Positions 41,680 through 51,006 of a DNA stretch of 64,000 nucleotides are shown here, piece by piece. Where the stretch lies: contig JANQGX010000012.1 of assembly GCA_028282885.1 (NCBI GenBank), forward strand, positions 62,001-126,000, given 5' to 3'. The first letter of the stretch is position 1. Every line of letters begins with the position of its first letter. The stretch comes from SAR324 cluster bacterium. Its GTDB lineage: Bacteria > SAR324 > XYD2-FULL-50-16. The position numbers were made by a program, and so were the translations under genes. The notes below the pieces were generated by a model. It was not told where the DNA came from. It saw only the letters and a program-made list of their open reading frames with translations, and did no database searches.

Positions 41680-42762
41680 TCAATTTGCCTGTCGTGTACC
41701 AGCCAGGAATTGGGAGACAAGTTTGGAGAACTGCTCTGGCTGATCCTCAAACATGAAATGACCGGCATTTGCAATGGTTTTAAATGAAGCATTGGGAAAG
41801 GTATCGGCATAGATGCGGCTGACCTCCTCGCTCTGCAAGTCGTTTGTTCCGTGTAACACCAATACGGGAACGGTGACCTTGCCTATTGCCGGCCTGTAGT
41901 CGTGCTTCATACCCATGGAGAAATACATGGCCTGTACCATCCAGCCTCCGTTGTTTAGTGAATGCGACTCAGGCAGCTCAACGGATTTCCGGTTCAAGGC
42001 AGCCGCATAGTACTTCACCAGTTCGAAATTCAGTTTCGTCAGATCATCATCACTCTTATCGAAAATCGTCTCAAAATCGAAGTAGCGCTTGAGGTAATCA
42101 TCATATTCAGCCAGCATCTTTTCGGGTAGCAAGTTTCTGATCTCTTCGAAGAGACCGGTATCTTCCTCCTGGGGAAACACCAACACGTTTGCCGGAGCGA
42201 TCAGAATCATAGCAGAGACTCTCTCGGGAAATTCCGCGGCATATAGAGAAGCGATGAAAGCACCAAAGGAGTGACCTATCAAAATCACCTTCTCTTCCCC
42301 AAGCAGCCTGCGAATGCGTTCGATATCTGATATTTGCGCGGAAAGACCTAAAGTTTTTTCCAAGGTTTGTGTGTTCTCATAGAAATTTGAGGATGAAAAT
42401 CGGTCGATAGGCCGGCTGGATTTACCGCAACCTCTTTGATCATAATAATAGAAACGGTAATTATCAGTGAGTGAAGAAAGACCCGTTAACGGTTTACCAA
42501 TCGGAAAACCGGGACCGCCATGAATGACCAGCACGTTTCTGCCCTCCCCCTCATGATAGTAGCTTAGTCGAATGTCTTTTTCCATGTCCCAGAAATTGTC
42601 ACCCGAGATTTGTTGTGGAGGAGCAAGATCGATTGAAGCGTTCTCCCTGATCATTCCCGGTTCGTAGAGCGGTCTGGAAATCATATATTGAAAGCCAAAA
42701 TACCCGGCCAAGCCCAGGATAATAAGAACGATCACAACAGATATAATGATTTTTCGTTTCAT
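41680..42762 (-). CDS. Membrane-anchored alpha/beta hydrolase, proline iminopeptidase-like (S33)
   Basis: This 360-residue protein has one N-terminal membrane anchor (IIISVVIVLIILGLAGYFGF, about 5-24) and then an S33-type hydrolase: the oxyanion motif HGGPG, the DQRGCGKSSRP signature, the nucleophile elbow GHSFGA, Asp in HGTNDLQ and the catalytic His in NAGHFMFED. The ATG at 42762 has an excellent AGGAGG site; in-frame codons further upstream are not needed. Relatives remove N-terminal proline or cleave esters and amides. The catalytic domain would face the periplasm. Confidence 0.88.
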   Translation of the reverse strand: MKRKIIISVVIVLIILGLAGYFGFQYMISRPLYEPGMIRENASIDLAPPQQISGDNFWDMEKDIRLSYYHEGEGRNVLVIHGGPGFPIGKPLTGLSSLTDNYRFYYYDQRGCGKSSRPIDRFSSSNFYENTQTLEKTLGLSAQISDIERIRRLLGEEKVILIGHSFGAFIASLYAAEFPERVSAMILIAPANVLVFPQEEDTGLFEEIRNLLPEKMLAEYDDYLKRYFDFETIFDKSDDDLTKLNFELVKYYAAALNRKSVELPESHSLNNGGWMVQAMYFSMGMKHDYRPAIGKVTVPVLVLHGTNDLQSEEVSRIYADTFPNASFKTIANAGHFMFEDQPEQFSKLVSQFLAGTRQAN

Positions 42763-42968
42763 TTGAACCTCCTTCTCGATCAGGAAATAGTATTTGATGG
42801 TGTGATTGGAACCGGATTGTCTTTGTTTTCTAATCCGCATTAGCGAATGATTGGATTTAAGGCCTATTTCTCCCGAATTATCGTCCGGTATCAATACCCA
42901 ATTTGGGTGAGGGGGCAGGCCAGCATGATCCTCAACATAGCTGACCTTAAGAAGTGAGAGAAGTTGAA

Positions 42969-44975
42969 CTATTGAAAAAGAGGCAGGATCACCATGGCGA
43001 AATTGAGGTCTCCTTCAAGCTGCAGCGCTCCCGATTCAAAAAAGGTGATGGGATTGCCTCCTTCATTGGCAATAGCCTTAGCAACAGTGGTTTGTAGTTT
43101 GATTGTCAAAACGGTTTTTTGTGCACCGTTAAACAGCAAATCAAACCGGTACTTCCGGTTCTCATCATCTTCAAGACAGACCGACAGCCCTTCATTCAGG
43201 GTATTGATGATTTCGTGTTTCTCATCATTAATATCAGTCAGCAGTTTCAGAATCAGATCCAGTTCTTCATGTCGAATCATACCAGCCAGATCGTCTTGGC
43301 TGATTCTGAGTTTCAAATGGGGATTTTCAGTTTCCGAATTAAAGGATTCAATGTCTTTATCCCCATGATATCGATAGCTTTGAATTTGGCTGTCAGCCTC
43401 CAACACGATGACCAAATCGACTTTTTCAATGTCTGAAAGCTTTTTGGAAAGGGAATGCGAAAGAAGGTCGGGAAGCAGGCGGGAAAGAAAGTCACTGATT
43501 GAGGTATCAGTCGGTATTTTGGGAAGCAGTTCCTTCTTTTTTGCCAGTTCCTCTTCTGTTTTAGGTTCGATCCTGGCTGCACCACGGTAGCCTTCCCTGG
43601 TTGAAATGAGGGGTCCGGAATCGAGTCGTTCTCCGGATGCGGCTATCGCTTCACTGTATTGTGGAAGATATTCTGCCTGTGCAACAAGCAGTTCATCCAC
43701 CATCTGCCAGACTTCCGGTGGGTTGCAAACTGCTCCCACCAGGGGATCCAGCAGCATGGACTGTCTCAGCAAGGTGTCGTCGCCGTGAACGGCCGCCTCC
43801 ACTGCCAAACGCTGAACATTGATACTGGCTTCGCATACGGCAGCACACCCCAGGGGGAGATCCCCGACCTGTGTCATGTTGATACCGTTCTGGTCGACGT
43901 ATCCGGGGGCCTCGATGATAGCATCCTCTGCCAGGTTGGAGATGGTTCCGCGGTTGACCACGTTAAAATGTCCACGATAGATCCTTCCGGTTTCCAGGGC
44001 TTCAATAATGTATGACGCATGCTCATTGCTACGTTCTTCGGATTTGTACCGATAGGGTTCCGCCTTCATGGATTCAGGAAATATTTCCACAAAATAGTCC
44101 CTGGATTCCAGTCGTTGTCTCAGATCACCGCCGGTTTCGCCATTGATCCAGAATCCAAGATCAATCCAGTTTTTAAGATCTTCCGGTCGCTTCCGGTACC
44201 AGGGCAGGTATTCGCTAAGATGTCCATTGGATTCGGTGGAGAAATATCCGAAGCGTTTAAGCATATCCACCCGAACCTTCTCGGTTCTCATGATGGCAGG
44301 GTTAGCCTCGAAAGCGGCCAGGAGTTTACCTGTCAAGTCCCTTCCCTTGTGGATAATTTCGGTGTACCAGGTCTGGTGATTGATGCCTGCTGCCGTGATG
44401 AAGATCTCTTCTAAGGGAAGATTAAAGGCGCGGGCAATCAACTCATGACCGTGTTGAACGCCGTGACAGAGCCCAACTGTGTTTACACCGCCATATCGAT
44501 TGCAGGCCCAAGTGATCATGGCGTTGGGATTGGTATAATTCAGAAAAAGGCAATCCGGTTTTGCCACCTGTTTGATGTCATTACAGAACTCCAATATTGC
44601 CGGGATACCACGCTGTCCGTACATGATTCCGCCGGCGCACAGGGTATCGCCCACACACTGATCCACCCCGTATTTCAGGGGAATCTCGATATCATGCTTC
44701 AGCATTTCCAATCCACCGATGCGGACGGCATTGATGACATAATCCGCATCCCGCAATGCTTCCTTTCTATCAGGGCAGGATTGCAAAACGGTTGGCAGAT
44801 TGTTGGCCCTGATATCCCGCTCGATCAACTGGAAGACCATATCCAGGTACTCCTCGTTGATATCGGTTAACACAATAGTGCTATTCTGCAGTTCGGGAAC
44901 CGTCAGAATGTCTCTCACCAATTGTCGTGTAAAAACCAGGCTTCCGGCACCGATGAAACCTATTTTAACGGACAT
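42969..44975 (-). CDS. Glycoside hydrolase family 4 enzyme with SCP2-like C-terminal extension
   Basis: Residues 1 to about 455 are a complete GH4 (alpha-glucosidase/alpha-galactosidase/alpha-glucuronidase type): NAD-binding KIGFIGAGSLVFTRQL, NYTNPNAM, Cys170 (GLCHGVQHGH) and His200 (GINHQTWYTE) as metal ligands. These enzymes use NAD and Mn2+ and cleave by oxidation-elimination in the cytoplasm. About 200 further residues follow, where the family normally stops. The extension looks like two SCP2 (sterol-carrier)-like segments: about 515-580 (VDLVIVLEADSQIQSYRY, then PHLKLRISQDDLAGMI) and about 595-668 (NPITFFESGALQLEGDLNFAMVILPLF). The gene is divergent from an AraC regulator. GH4 is certain; the SCP2 reading is by eye. 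Confidence 0.88.
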   Translation of the reverse strand: MSVKIGFIGAGSLVFTRQLVRDILTVPELQNSTIVLTDINEEYLDMVFQLIERDIRANNLPTVLQSCPDRKEALRDADYVINAVRIGGLEMLKHDIEIPLKYGVDQCVGDTLCAGGIMYGQRGIPAILEFCNDIKQVAKPDCLFLNYTNPNAMITWACNRYGGVNTVGLCHGVQHGHELIARAFNLPLEEIFITAAGINHQTWYTEIIHKGRDLTGKLLAAFEANPAIMRTEKVRVDMLKRFGYFSTESNGHLSEYLPWYRKRPEDLKNWIDLGFWINGETGGDLRQRLESRDYFVEIFPESMKAEPYRYKSEERSNEHASYIIEALETGRIYRGHFNVVNRGTISNLAEDAIIEAPGYVDQNGINMTQVGDLPLGCAAVCEASINVQRLAVEAAVHGDDTLLRQSMLLDPLVGAVCNPPEVWQMVDELLVAQAEYLPQYSEAIAASGERLDSGPLISTREGYRGAARIEPKTEEELAKKKELLPKIPTDTSISDFLSRLLPDLLSHSLSKKLSDIEKVDLVIVLEADSQIQSYRYHGDKDIESFNSETENPHLKLRISQDDLAGMIRHEELDLILKLLTDINDEKHEIINTLNEGLSVCLEDDENRKYRFDLLFNGAQKTVLTIKLQTTVAKAIANEGGNPITFFESGALQLEGDLNFAMVILPLFQ

Positions 44976-45070
44976 GATTCATCCCCCTTTTTTAGCTTAT
45001 ATTGATATTGTGCTTTGCTTTTTCAAATTATATTCTCTATTTATAAGCCTCCGAACCTGAATTCAATAGG

Positions 45071-45103
45071 AAAACAATGCTATTGATGGTAAAATAATGC
45101 TAT
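45071..45103 (+). promoter_or_regulatory. Direct repeats in front of and over the AraC start
   Basis: AAAACAATGCTAT (45071-45083) and AAAATAATGCTAT (45091-45103) differ at one base and start 20 bp apart, close to the two-turn spacing of AraC-type half sites. They lie in the 121-bp region between the divergent GH4 and AraC genes. The second copy contains the proposed AraC start codon. Confidence 0.55.
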
Positions 45104-45975
45104 CCTCTGTTTTGAAAACCTATGGTTCAAAAGTACTGATTTTTCCCAAAAAGGGAATCCACTTGCACGCCCTCATCGCCGATGCCGGATTCTCTCTCGA
45201 AACTTCCTCCAGCTATTCCTGGGATGGGATCAAACGAGGCAACGACCGGTTTGTCCTTTTCCAATTCACCACCGGTGGTCGCGGCAGGCTTCGTTACGAG
45301 CACGAGCTTTATGATGTTTTTCCCGGGCAGGCAATGGTTCTTCACATCCCCCATGCCCATCATTACTACCTCCCCGGGGATTCTGAAAGCTGGGAATTTT
45401 ATTATCTTACGCTATATGGTGAGGAGATTTATCGACTCTGGCAATCGGTCGAGCAAAATAGGGGGCCGGTTATTGAGTTCAAGAGCGATTCAGAGGTTGT
45501 CCAGCTCGGGGCATTTATTGTCGGCAAAGCTTTAAAAGGAGAGATTGGCAGCTCTTATCAATCCTCCAGGTATGCTTACGACTTTACCATGAGCCTTTTG
45601 GACTATTGTGAGCAGACTCACCAGGAATCAAACAGGAATTTAGCGGTAGAGAAGGTAAAAAGGTATCTGGAAGATCATCCGGAGCGGATGGTCTCCATTG
45701 ATGAGATGGCGGCGGTGGCAGGTCTCTCAAGATTTCATTTCGGCAGGTTATTTAAAACAGTAGAAGGTGTTTCCCCGGGGGACTACCAGACCAATCTGAA
45801 AATGGAAAATGCCATCAACCTGTTAAGCTCCAGCCACATGAGTATCAAGGAGATCAGTTATCGATTGGGCTTCGGCAGTCCGACCTATTTTTGCAAGGTG
45901 TTCAAGCAGAAAATCGGGATGCCGCCCAATTCGCTGAGAAAAATGGGAAGGGTGGTATACACGAAAACGACTTGA
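45097..45975 (+). CDS. AraC-family transcriptional regulator
   Basis: This 292-residue protein has an N-terminal cupin sensor (about 20-120: FQFTTGGRGRLRYEHELYDVFPGQAMVLHIPHAHHYYLP) and a C-terminal double HTH (about 190-285: VSIDEMAAVAGLSRFHFGRLFKTVEGVSPGDY and SIKEISYRLGFGSPTYFCKVFKQKIGMPP). It probably activates the divergent GH4 gene when its sugar is bound. The start at 45097 lacks a clear Shine-Dalgarno and overlaps one of two direct repeats, which would allow autorepression; a later start is possible but would cut into the first strands of the cupin. Confidence 0.88.
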   Translation: MLSSVLKTYGSKVLIFPKKGIHLHALIADAGFSLETSSSYSWDGIKRGNDRFVLFQFTTGGRGRLRYEHELYDVFPGQAMVLHIPHAHHYYLPGDSESWEFYYLTLYGEEIYRLWQSVEQNRGPVIEFKSDSEVVQLGAFIVGKALKGEIGSSYQSSRYAYDFTMSLLDYCEQTHQESNRNLAVEKVKRYLEDHPERMVSIDEMAAVAGLSRFHFGRLFKTVEGVSPGDYQTNLKMENAINLLSSSHMSIKEISYRLGFGSPTYFCKVFKQKIGMPPNSLRKMGRVVYTKTT

Positions 45976-46194
45976 CTGTTGAAATAGGCTCTATCTATGA
46001 TCGATAAGCTTGGAATTATGGCAGCGACAGAAATTGGATAAGTTGCTTCAACGAAATCATCCCAATATCAACCGATTCAAGACATTCGGAGAGTTCGAAA
46101 ATGTCGGGAAAATGATAACTCTGCCAAACCTGAAACGGATTTCAAATCAAGCGAATAAAAACGATCTCCATTCATCATAACGGAGGATGTATTA

Positions 46195-47640
46195 ATGAAA
46201 ACGGCAGTGCAATATGAAGAGAGCCTGAGGAAGCTCGATCTGACAGTCTATATGTTTGGTGAGAAACTGGAGAATGTGGTGGATAATCCGATCATCCGTC
46301 CTTCCATGAATGCAGTTGCCAAAACATACGAGATGGCGGCACGTCCGGAATTTGAGGATATTATGACGGCGACCTCCCATCTTACCGGAAAGAAGATTAA
46401 CCGCTTTACTCATATTCACCAGGGTACCGGCGATTTGGTAAAGAAAACCAAAATGGGTCGTCTGATGGGAGCGCATACCGGTTGTTGCTTTCAACGCTGT
46501 GTAGGAATCGATGCCTTAAATGCGCTTTCCATGACCACGTTTGAAATCGATGAGGTGCATGGCACCGAGTATAATCGCCGTTTCCTGGAATTTCTGCGTT
46601 ACGTTCAGGATGAAGATCTGATGTGTGATGGTGCCATGACAGACCCGAAGGGGGACAGGTCACTTCCTCCCCATCAGCAGGAAGATCCCGATATGTATCT
46701 CAGGGTAGTGGAGGAGAGAGAAGACGGTATTATCGTGCGCGGGGCCAAGGCTCACCAGACCGGGGCAGTTAACTCCCATGAAATCATCGTCATGCCTACT
46801 ATTGCCATGAGGGAAGAAGACAGGGATTATGCGGTCTCCTTTGCCGTTCCCAGCGATACCAGCGGGATTACCTATATTATGGGACGGCAATCCTGTGATT
46901 TGCGCAAAACGGAAGGAGGAAACCTGGACCAGGGAAATCTCTTTTATGGTGGTCACGAAGCGCTGGTGGTTTTTGATAATGTTTTTGTTCCGCGGGAGAG
47001 AATTTTCATGCTGGGCGAAGTGGCATTCGCCGGTCATCTGGTCGAGCGGTTTGCTTCCTATCATCGCCAGAGTTACGCATGCAAAACAGGCGTGGGAGAC
47101 GTTCTCATCGGTGCTGCTCAAACCATAGCCGAGTATAACGGGGCTCAAAATGCATCCCATATTAAAGATAAGATTATCGAGATGAATCATCTCAATGAGA
47201 CCATGTTCTGCGGTTCCCTGGCCTGTGCTGCCGAAGGTCACAAGGAACCGAGCGGCACTTTTTTGGTAAACACCTTATTGGCAAATGTCTGCAAACAGAA
47301 TGTAACGCGACTGCCGTATGAAATTGCACGATTGGCCCAGGATATCGCCGGTGGGCTGATGGTGACACTTCCTTCGGAAAAAGATCTGAAATCGCCGGAA
47401 GTGGGCAAATGGATGGAAAAGTATTTCAAGGGGAAAGCCGAAATTTCCACCGAAGATCGGTTGAGAATCCTGAGACTGATTGAAAACATCACTTTGGGAA
47501 CGGCCGCCGTGGGTTATCTAACAGAGTCCATGCACGGTGCGGGATCGCCCCAGGCCCAGCGAATCATGATTTCCAGGCAGGTCAATCTCAAGGAGAAGCA
47601 GAAACTGGCCAAGCGCCTTTGTGGTGTTAACCCGGAATGA
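46195..47640 (+). CDS. 4-hydroxybutyryl-CoA dehydratase/vinylacetyl-CoA isomerase-like flavoprotein
   Basis: This 481-residue protein belongs to the 4-hydroxyphenylacetate 3-monooxygenase/AbfD superfamily. AbfD dehydrates 4-hydroxybutyryl-CoA with FAD and a 4Fe-4S cluster. The cluster ligands of the clostridial enzyme have counterparts here: Cys98 and Cys102 (GCCFQRC), His290 and Cys296 (YHRQSYACKTG). The spacing between His and the last Cys is 6, where I recall 7 in the clostridial enzyme, so a paralog with another substrate is possible. Flavin-site segments AKAHQTGAVNSHEIIVMP and VFVPRERIF are present. The stop overlaps the next ATG (ATGA). Oxygen-sensitive anaerobic fermentation of 4-aminobutyrate or succinate would fit. 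Confidence 0.88.
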   Translation: MKTAVQYEESLRKLDLTVYMFGEKLENVVDNPIIRPSMNAVAKTYEMAARPEFEDIMTATSHLTGKKINRFTHIHQGTGDLVKKTKMGRLMGAHTGCCFQRCVGIDALNALSMTTFEIDEVHGTEYNRRFLEFLRYVQDEDLMCDGAMTDPKGDRSLPPHQQEDPDMYLRVVEEREDGIIVRGAKAHQTGAVNSHEIIVMPTIAMREEDRDYAVSFAVPSDTSGITYIMGRQSCDLRKTEGGNLDQGNLFYGGHEALVVFDNVFVPRERIFMLGEVAFAGHLVERFASYHRQSYACKTGVGDVLIGAAQTIAEYNGAQNASHIKDKIIEMNHLNETMFCGSLACAAEGHKEPSGTFLVNTLLANVCKQNVTRLPYEIARLAQDIAGGLMVTLPSEKDLKSPEVGKWMEKYFKGKAEISTEDRLRILRLIENITLGTAAVGYLTESMHGAGSPQAQRIMISRQVNLKEKQKLAKRLCGVNPE

Positions 47641-47891
47641 AGTCAAGGATTTTCGGCATCAAGTATTGTGGTGGTTGTAATCCCGGATATGATCGCCTTG
47701 AGTTAATCGATTCAATCAAAACCGGTCTGGGAGAGCAGATACAATGGACCTCTTTTGAGGATTCCCGGGCCGACAAAGTGCTCATCATTTGCGGTTGTTC
47801 GACTCAATGCGCCGAAGTTGAGCATATCCCTCAAGAGAAAAGAGTCTGGATACACACCCCTGATTTTGATCGATCAAGTCTGAAAGAATGA
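47637..47891 (+). CDS. Small CGGC-motif protein coupled to the AbfD-like gene
   Basis: This 84-residue protein overlaps the AbfD-like gene by four bases (ATGA), which implies translational coupling. It starts with KYCGGCNPGYDRLELI (CxxC at residues 11-14) and has a second cysteine pair in IICGCSTQCAEVE (about 50-62). The pattern suggests a thiol or metal/iron-sulfur helper with a thioredoxin-like first strand. I believe similar small proteins accompany AbfD-type genes in anaerobes, but I do not know a function. A role in cluster assembly or redox upkeep of the neighbouring dehydratase is an inference. Confidence 0.75.
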   Translation: MKSRIFGIKYCGGCNPGYDRLELIDSIKTGLGEQIQWTSFEDSRADKVLIICGCSTQCAEVEHIPQEKRVWIHTPDFDRSSLKE

Positions 47892-47915
47892 ATATCGGGC
47901 GATTTATTGGAACTC

Positions 47916-49394
47916 TTATCCTTTTCCGAGATCCCGGATGATCGATCCAAGCAGATCGATGGCGTTTTCTGTTTTCTTGCTGAAAGGGTAACCACAGCCG
48001 ATCCTGATGAAATTCCTGAACTTGCCTGATGTAGAGAAGATGGTGCCCGGCAGAATGGATATCTTGTTCTCCAGGGCGGTTTGATAGACTTCCAAACCGT
48101 CGGCCCCATTCAGCATCTCAATCCAGAGCAATATCCCTCCAGCCGGATTGTTGATTTTTATCCCATTCCTGATTTTACTTTTAATTGCCGAATGATATTC
48201 CCTTACCTGCTTTTGCATTTTCGAACGCAGTGAACGGAGATATCTGTCGTAATTCCCCAGGGACATGAATCTTGCCATGATCTGTTGATCAAGGGTGGAG
48301 TTTGAAACCGAAATTGCGGCTTTCAGTTTCAGGATTCTTTCCATAAAATTCGGACCGGGGATGATCCATCCGATTCTATATCCGGGTGCCACCGTTTTGG
48401 AGAACGAGGTGCAGGTGATGACCAGGTTATTACGATCAAATGCCTTTAGTAGACTGGGGCGCTTTTGTGTATAAAATAGCTCGGTGTTGATATTGTCTTC
48501 GATAATCGGCATATCGAAACGGTTGGCCAATTGTACCAGTTTCTGTTTATGAGCGTCCGGCATGAGGGATCCCAGTGGATTGCTGAAATTGGGGGTAACC
48601 AGGCAGGCGCTGATCCGATGTTTCTGCAATGCGTCTTCAAGAATTTCAAGGTTAAGTCCATTCACCGGATCGTTCGGAATTTCAATGGCATAAAGTCCGA
48701 GATCCTCAAGGAGGGGAAGAATGCCATAAAAAGCCGGGGATTCCAGGGCAATGATATCCCCTTCTTTGGCTGTGGCACGAAGGGCCAGCATCAATGCTTC
48801 AGTGCATCCATTGGTGATAATCAGGTCATTTGCCCCGATCTGCTTCAGAAACCCGGTGGATCGCAGGGAAAGCTGTCTCCTTAATTCAATGTCTCCCTGG
48901 GTAAGACTATAGGAAAGTATGGATCTCATTTCCTTTTGCGAGAAATCCTTCATGATCTTGCTGAGCTGTCTGAAAGGGAGGATTTCCGGTGAGATCATGG
49001 CAGTTCCCAATTGCAGAAAATCGGGCCGATGAGCTGCTTTCAATACCTGGTTGACATAGGAGGGGATGGAAATTCGGTGAGGTGACAGGGCGTCAGTTGA
49101 GGGGATACTGAAATCCAGCTTCTGTGGGCTATCCACGTCCGGTTGGTAAGCTATTGCACATGTCCGGGATTGATGCTTGACGTAGTAACCGGATTTGGGC
49201 TTTGCCTCGATAAGCCCCTGTTTTTCAAGTTCTATATAAGCTTTATAAACGGTGCTGATGCTCAGGCTGAGCTTTTGATGAAGCGACCTGATAGAAGGGA
49301 GTTTTTCCCCGGTCTTGAAGGTGTTGTTTTTGATTTTTTCACCCAGTTCCCTGGCCAGGTTCGTATAGAGAAACTGATTATCCAGCTGATTCAT
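47916..49394 (-). CDS. MocR/PdxR-type regulator (GntR HTH fused to aminotransferase domain)
   Basis: This 492-residue protein has an N-terminal GntR winged helix (about 10-75: GEKLPSIRSLHQKLSLSISTVYKAYIELEKQGLI) and a C-terminal fold-type I aminotransferase-like domain (about 120-490) with the PLP lysine in TCTSFSKTVAPGYRIGW. MocR proteins sense PLP-bound amino compounds and switch on amine or amino-acid metabolism. It is divergent from a stand-alone aminotransferase 186 bp away, its most likely target. It is convergent with the CGGC small gene, 24 bp apart. Confidence 0.92.
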   Translation of the reverse strand: MNQLDNQFLYTNLARELGEKIKNNTFKTGEKLPSIRSLHQKLSLSISTVYKAYIELEKQGLIEAKPKSGYYVKHQSRTCAIAYQPDVDSPQKLDFSIPSTDALSPHRISIPSYVNQVLKAAHRPDFLQLGTAMISPEILPFRQLSKIMKDFSQKEMRSILSYSLTQGDIELRRQLSLRSTGFLKQIGANDLIITNGCTEALMLALRATAKEGDIIALESPAFYGILPLLEDLGLYAIEIPNDPVNGLNLEILEDALQKHRISACLVTPNFSNPLGSLMPDAHKQKLVQLANRFDMPIIEDNINTELFYTQKRPSLLKAFDRNNLVITCTSFSKTVAPGYRIGWIIPGPNFMERILKLKAAISVSNSTLDQQIMARFMSLGNYDRYLRSLRSKMQKQVREYHSAIKSKIRNGIKINNPAGGILLWIEMLNGADGLEVYQTALENKISILPGTIFSTSGKFRNFIRIGCGYPFSKKTENAIDLLGSIIRDLGKG

Positions 49395-49579
49395 TTTTAC
49401 AATTCAAGAGGTTGTTTTCATCTGTTATGCCATTTTTTCCTTTAATCTGCATCTATAAATTGACGCAATTGTCTTTAGGGTATACTTAATTGATCCTGAA
49501 CTGATCAGGGTGAACCAGATCTTGGGTGTCAGCATCACATTGTATCTTTTTTGTTAACCGCTTTATTCAGGTAAATACC

Positions 49580-50746
49580 ATGACTGAACTCTTTGCCGAT
49601 CGGATGAAGGGCGCTTCCGATTCCTTCATCAGGGAGATATTGAAGGTAACAGATAAACCCGAAGTGATCTCATTTGCCGGTGGTCTGCCGAATCCCGGTC
49701 TTTTTCCGGTGGAAGCTTTTGCGGAAGCTTCTGCGAGGGTTATCCGCAACAGCGGCAGGCAGGCTTTGCAGTATTCAACGACTGAAGGATATCTTCCCCT
49801 GCGTGAGTTTATTTCCGAGCAATATTACCAAAAGGACGGCTTGAGAATTGATCCCGATGAAATTCTGATTGTCAATGGCTCACAGCAGGGAATCGACCTG
49901 GTATCAAAGATTTTTCTGAATAAAGGAGACCATGTAGCAATCGAAAAACCGGGCTATGTGGGTGCCATCCAGGCCATATCTCTTTATGAGCCGATTTTTC
50001 ACATGGTGACGCTTGAAGAGTCCGGGATAGATTGTGAAAGCCTTGAATCCATTTTAACGGAAAATCCTGTCAAACTGCTTTATGCAGTGCCCAGTTTTCA
50101 AAATCCAAGCGGGATCACCTATACTGAAGAGACCAGAAAAAAGCTCGCTTCCCTGCTACAGGAATACAAGGTTCACCTGCTGGAGGACAATCCTTATGGA
50201 GACCTCAGATTCATGGGTACTCACCAGCATCCCATCAAAGCCTATCTGGGCGATTCCGGGGTATTGATGGGATCCTTTTCCAAAATCACTGTTCCCGGCA
50301 TCAGACTGGGATGGGTGTGTGCCGAAAAAGTTATCATGGGCAAACTGAAAATCGTCAAACAGGCTGCGGATCTTCATTCCAACTACCTGGCCCAGCGGAT
50401 CATGTACGAGTTTTTATCAAACAACGATTTGGATAGTCATGTATCAACGATAATAGACGCTTATGGAGAACAGAGAAACAGCATGGTTTCCGCCATGGAA
50501 AGCTGTTTTCCGAAAGAAGTTTCCTTTACCCGACCCGAAGGAGGCATGTTTTTGTGGGTAACGCTCCCCCGGGGTAATTCCTCCATGGAGTTGTTTGACA
50601 GGGCAATAAAACAGAACGTGGCGTTTGTTCCCGGCCCGGCATTCCATTTTGAAGGTGAGGGAGATAACTCTTTCCGCCTGAACTATTCCAATTCGAATCC
50701 TGAGCAGATTAAAGAGGGCATCCAGCGCCTTGCTTCGGTAATATAA
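49580..50746 (+). CDS. PLP-dependent aminotransferase, class I/II (LysN/2-aminoadipate type)
   Basis: This 388-residue protein starts at ATG 49580. It opens with ISFAGGLPNPGLFP (about 32-45), typical of 2-aminoadipate/multi-substrate aminotransferases, and continues with LIVNGSQQGIDLVSKIF, PSFQNPSGITY, the DNPYGDLRF region with the PLP-contacting Asp, and GSFSKITVPGIRLGW with the Schiff-base Lys. It moves amino groups between 2-oxoglutarate and aromatic, branched or aminoadipate-like acids. A MocR regulator is encoded divergently and probably controls it. A hairpin closes the unit just after the stop. Confidence 0.9.
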   Translation: MTELFADRMKGASDSFIREILKVTDKPEVISFAGGLPNPGLFPVEAFAEASARVIRNSGRQALQYSTTEGYLPLREFISEQYYQKDGLRIDPDEILIVNGSQQGIDLVSKIFLNKGDHVAIEKPGYVGAIQAISLYEPIFHMVTLEESGIDCESLESILTENPVKLLYAVPSFQNPSGITYTEETRKKLASLLQEYKVHLLEDNPYGDLRFMGTHQHPIKAYLGDSGVLMGSFSKITVPGIRLGWVCAEKVIMGKLKIVKQAADLHSNYLAQRIMYEFLSNNDLDSHVSTIIDAYGEQRNSMVSAMESCFPKEVSFTRPEGGMFLWVTLPRGNSSMELFDRAIKQNVAFVPGPAFHFEGEGDNSFRLNYSNSNPEQIKEGIQRLASVI

Positions 50747-50750
50747 ACTG

Positions 50751-50774
50751 ATCCGGGGGATATCTGCCCCGGAT
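50751..50774 (+). terminator. Hairpin after the aminotransferase gene
   Basis: ATCCGGGG (50751-50758) and CCCCGGAT (50767-50774) are perfect 8-bp arms starting 5 bases after the stop codon. The tail is TCCCC, without a T-run, so termination strength is uncertain. Confidence 0.45.
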
Positions 50775-51006
50775 TCCCCACCTTCACCTTCCTCAAGTTT
50801 AACGGGGCCCCATGCGATGTGGGCGCTTGGTCATAATCTCTTCCCGTTTGAGACATCCATAAGGATTTGGTGCATCTTGTTGAATCCATTCGTAGACCAT
50901 TATTGACTTCTATAGTATAATAGACCCAGAAGCATAAGTGAGCGACCGAATCCATTTAAAAGGACAATCAGTCCAAAACCGTATCATAGCCGGCCCGGGA
51001 AGATAT

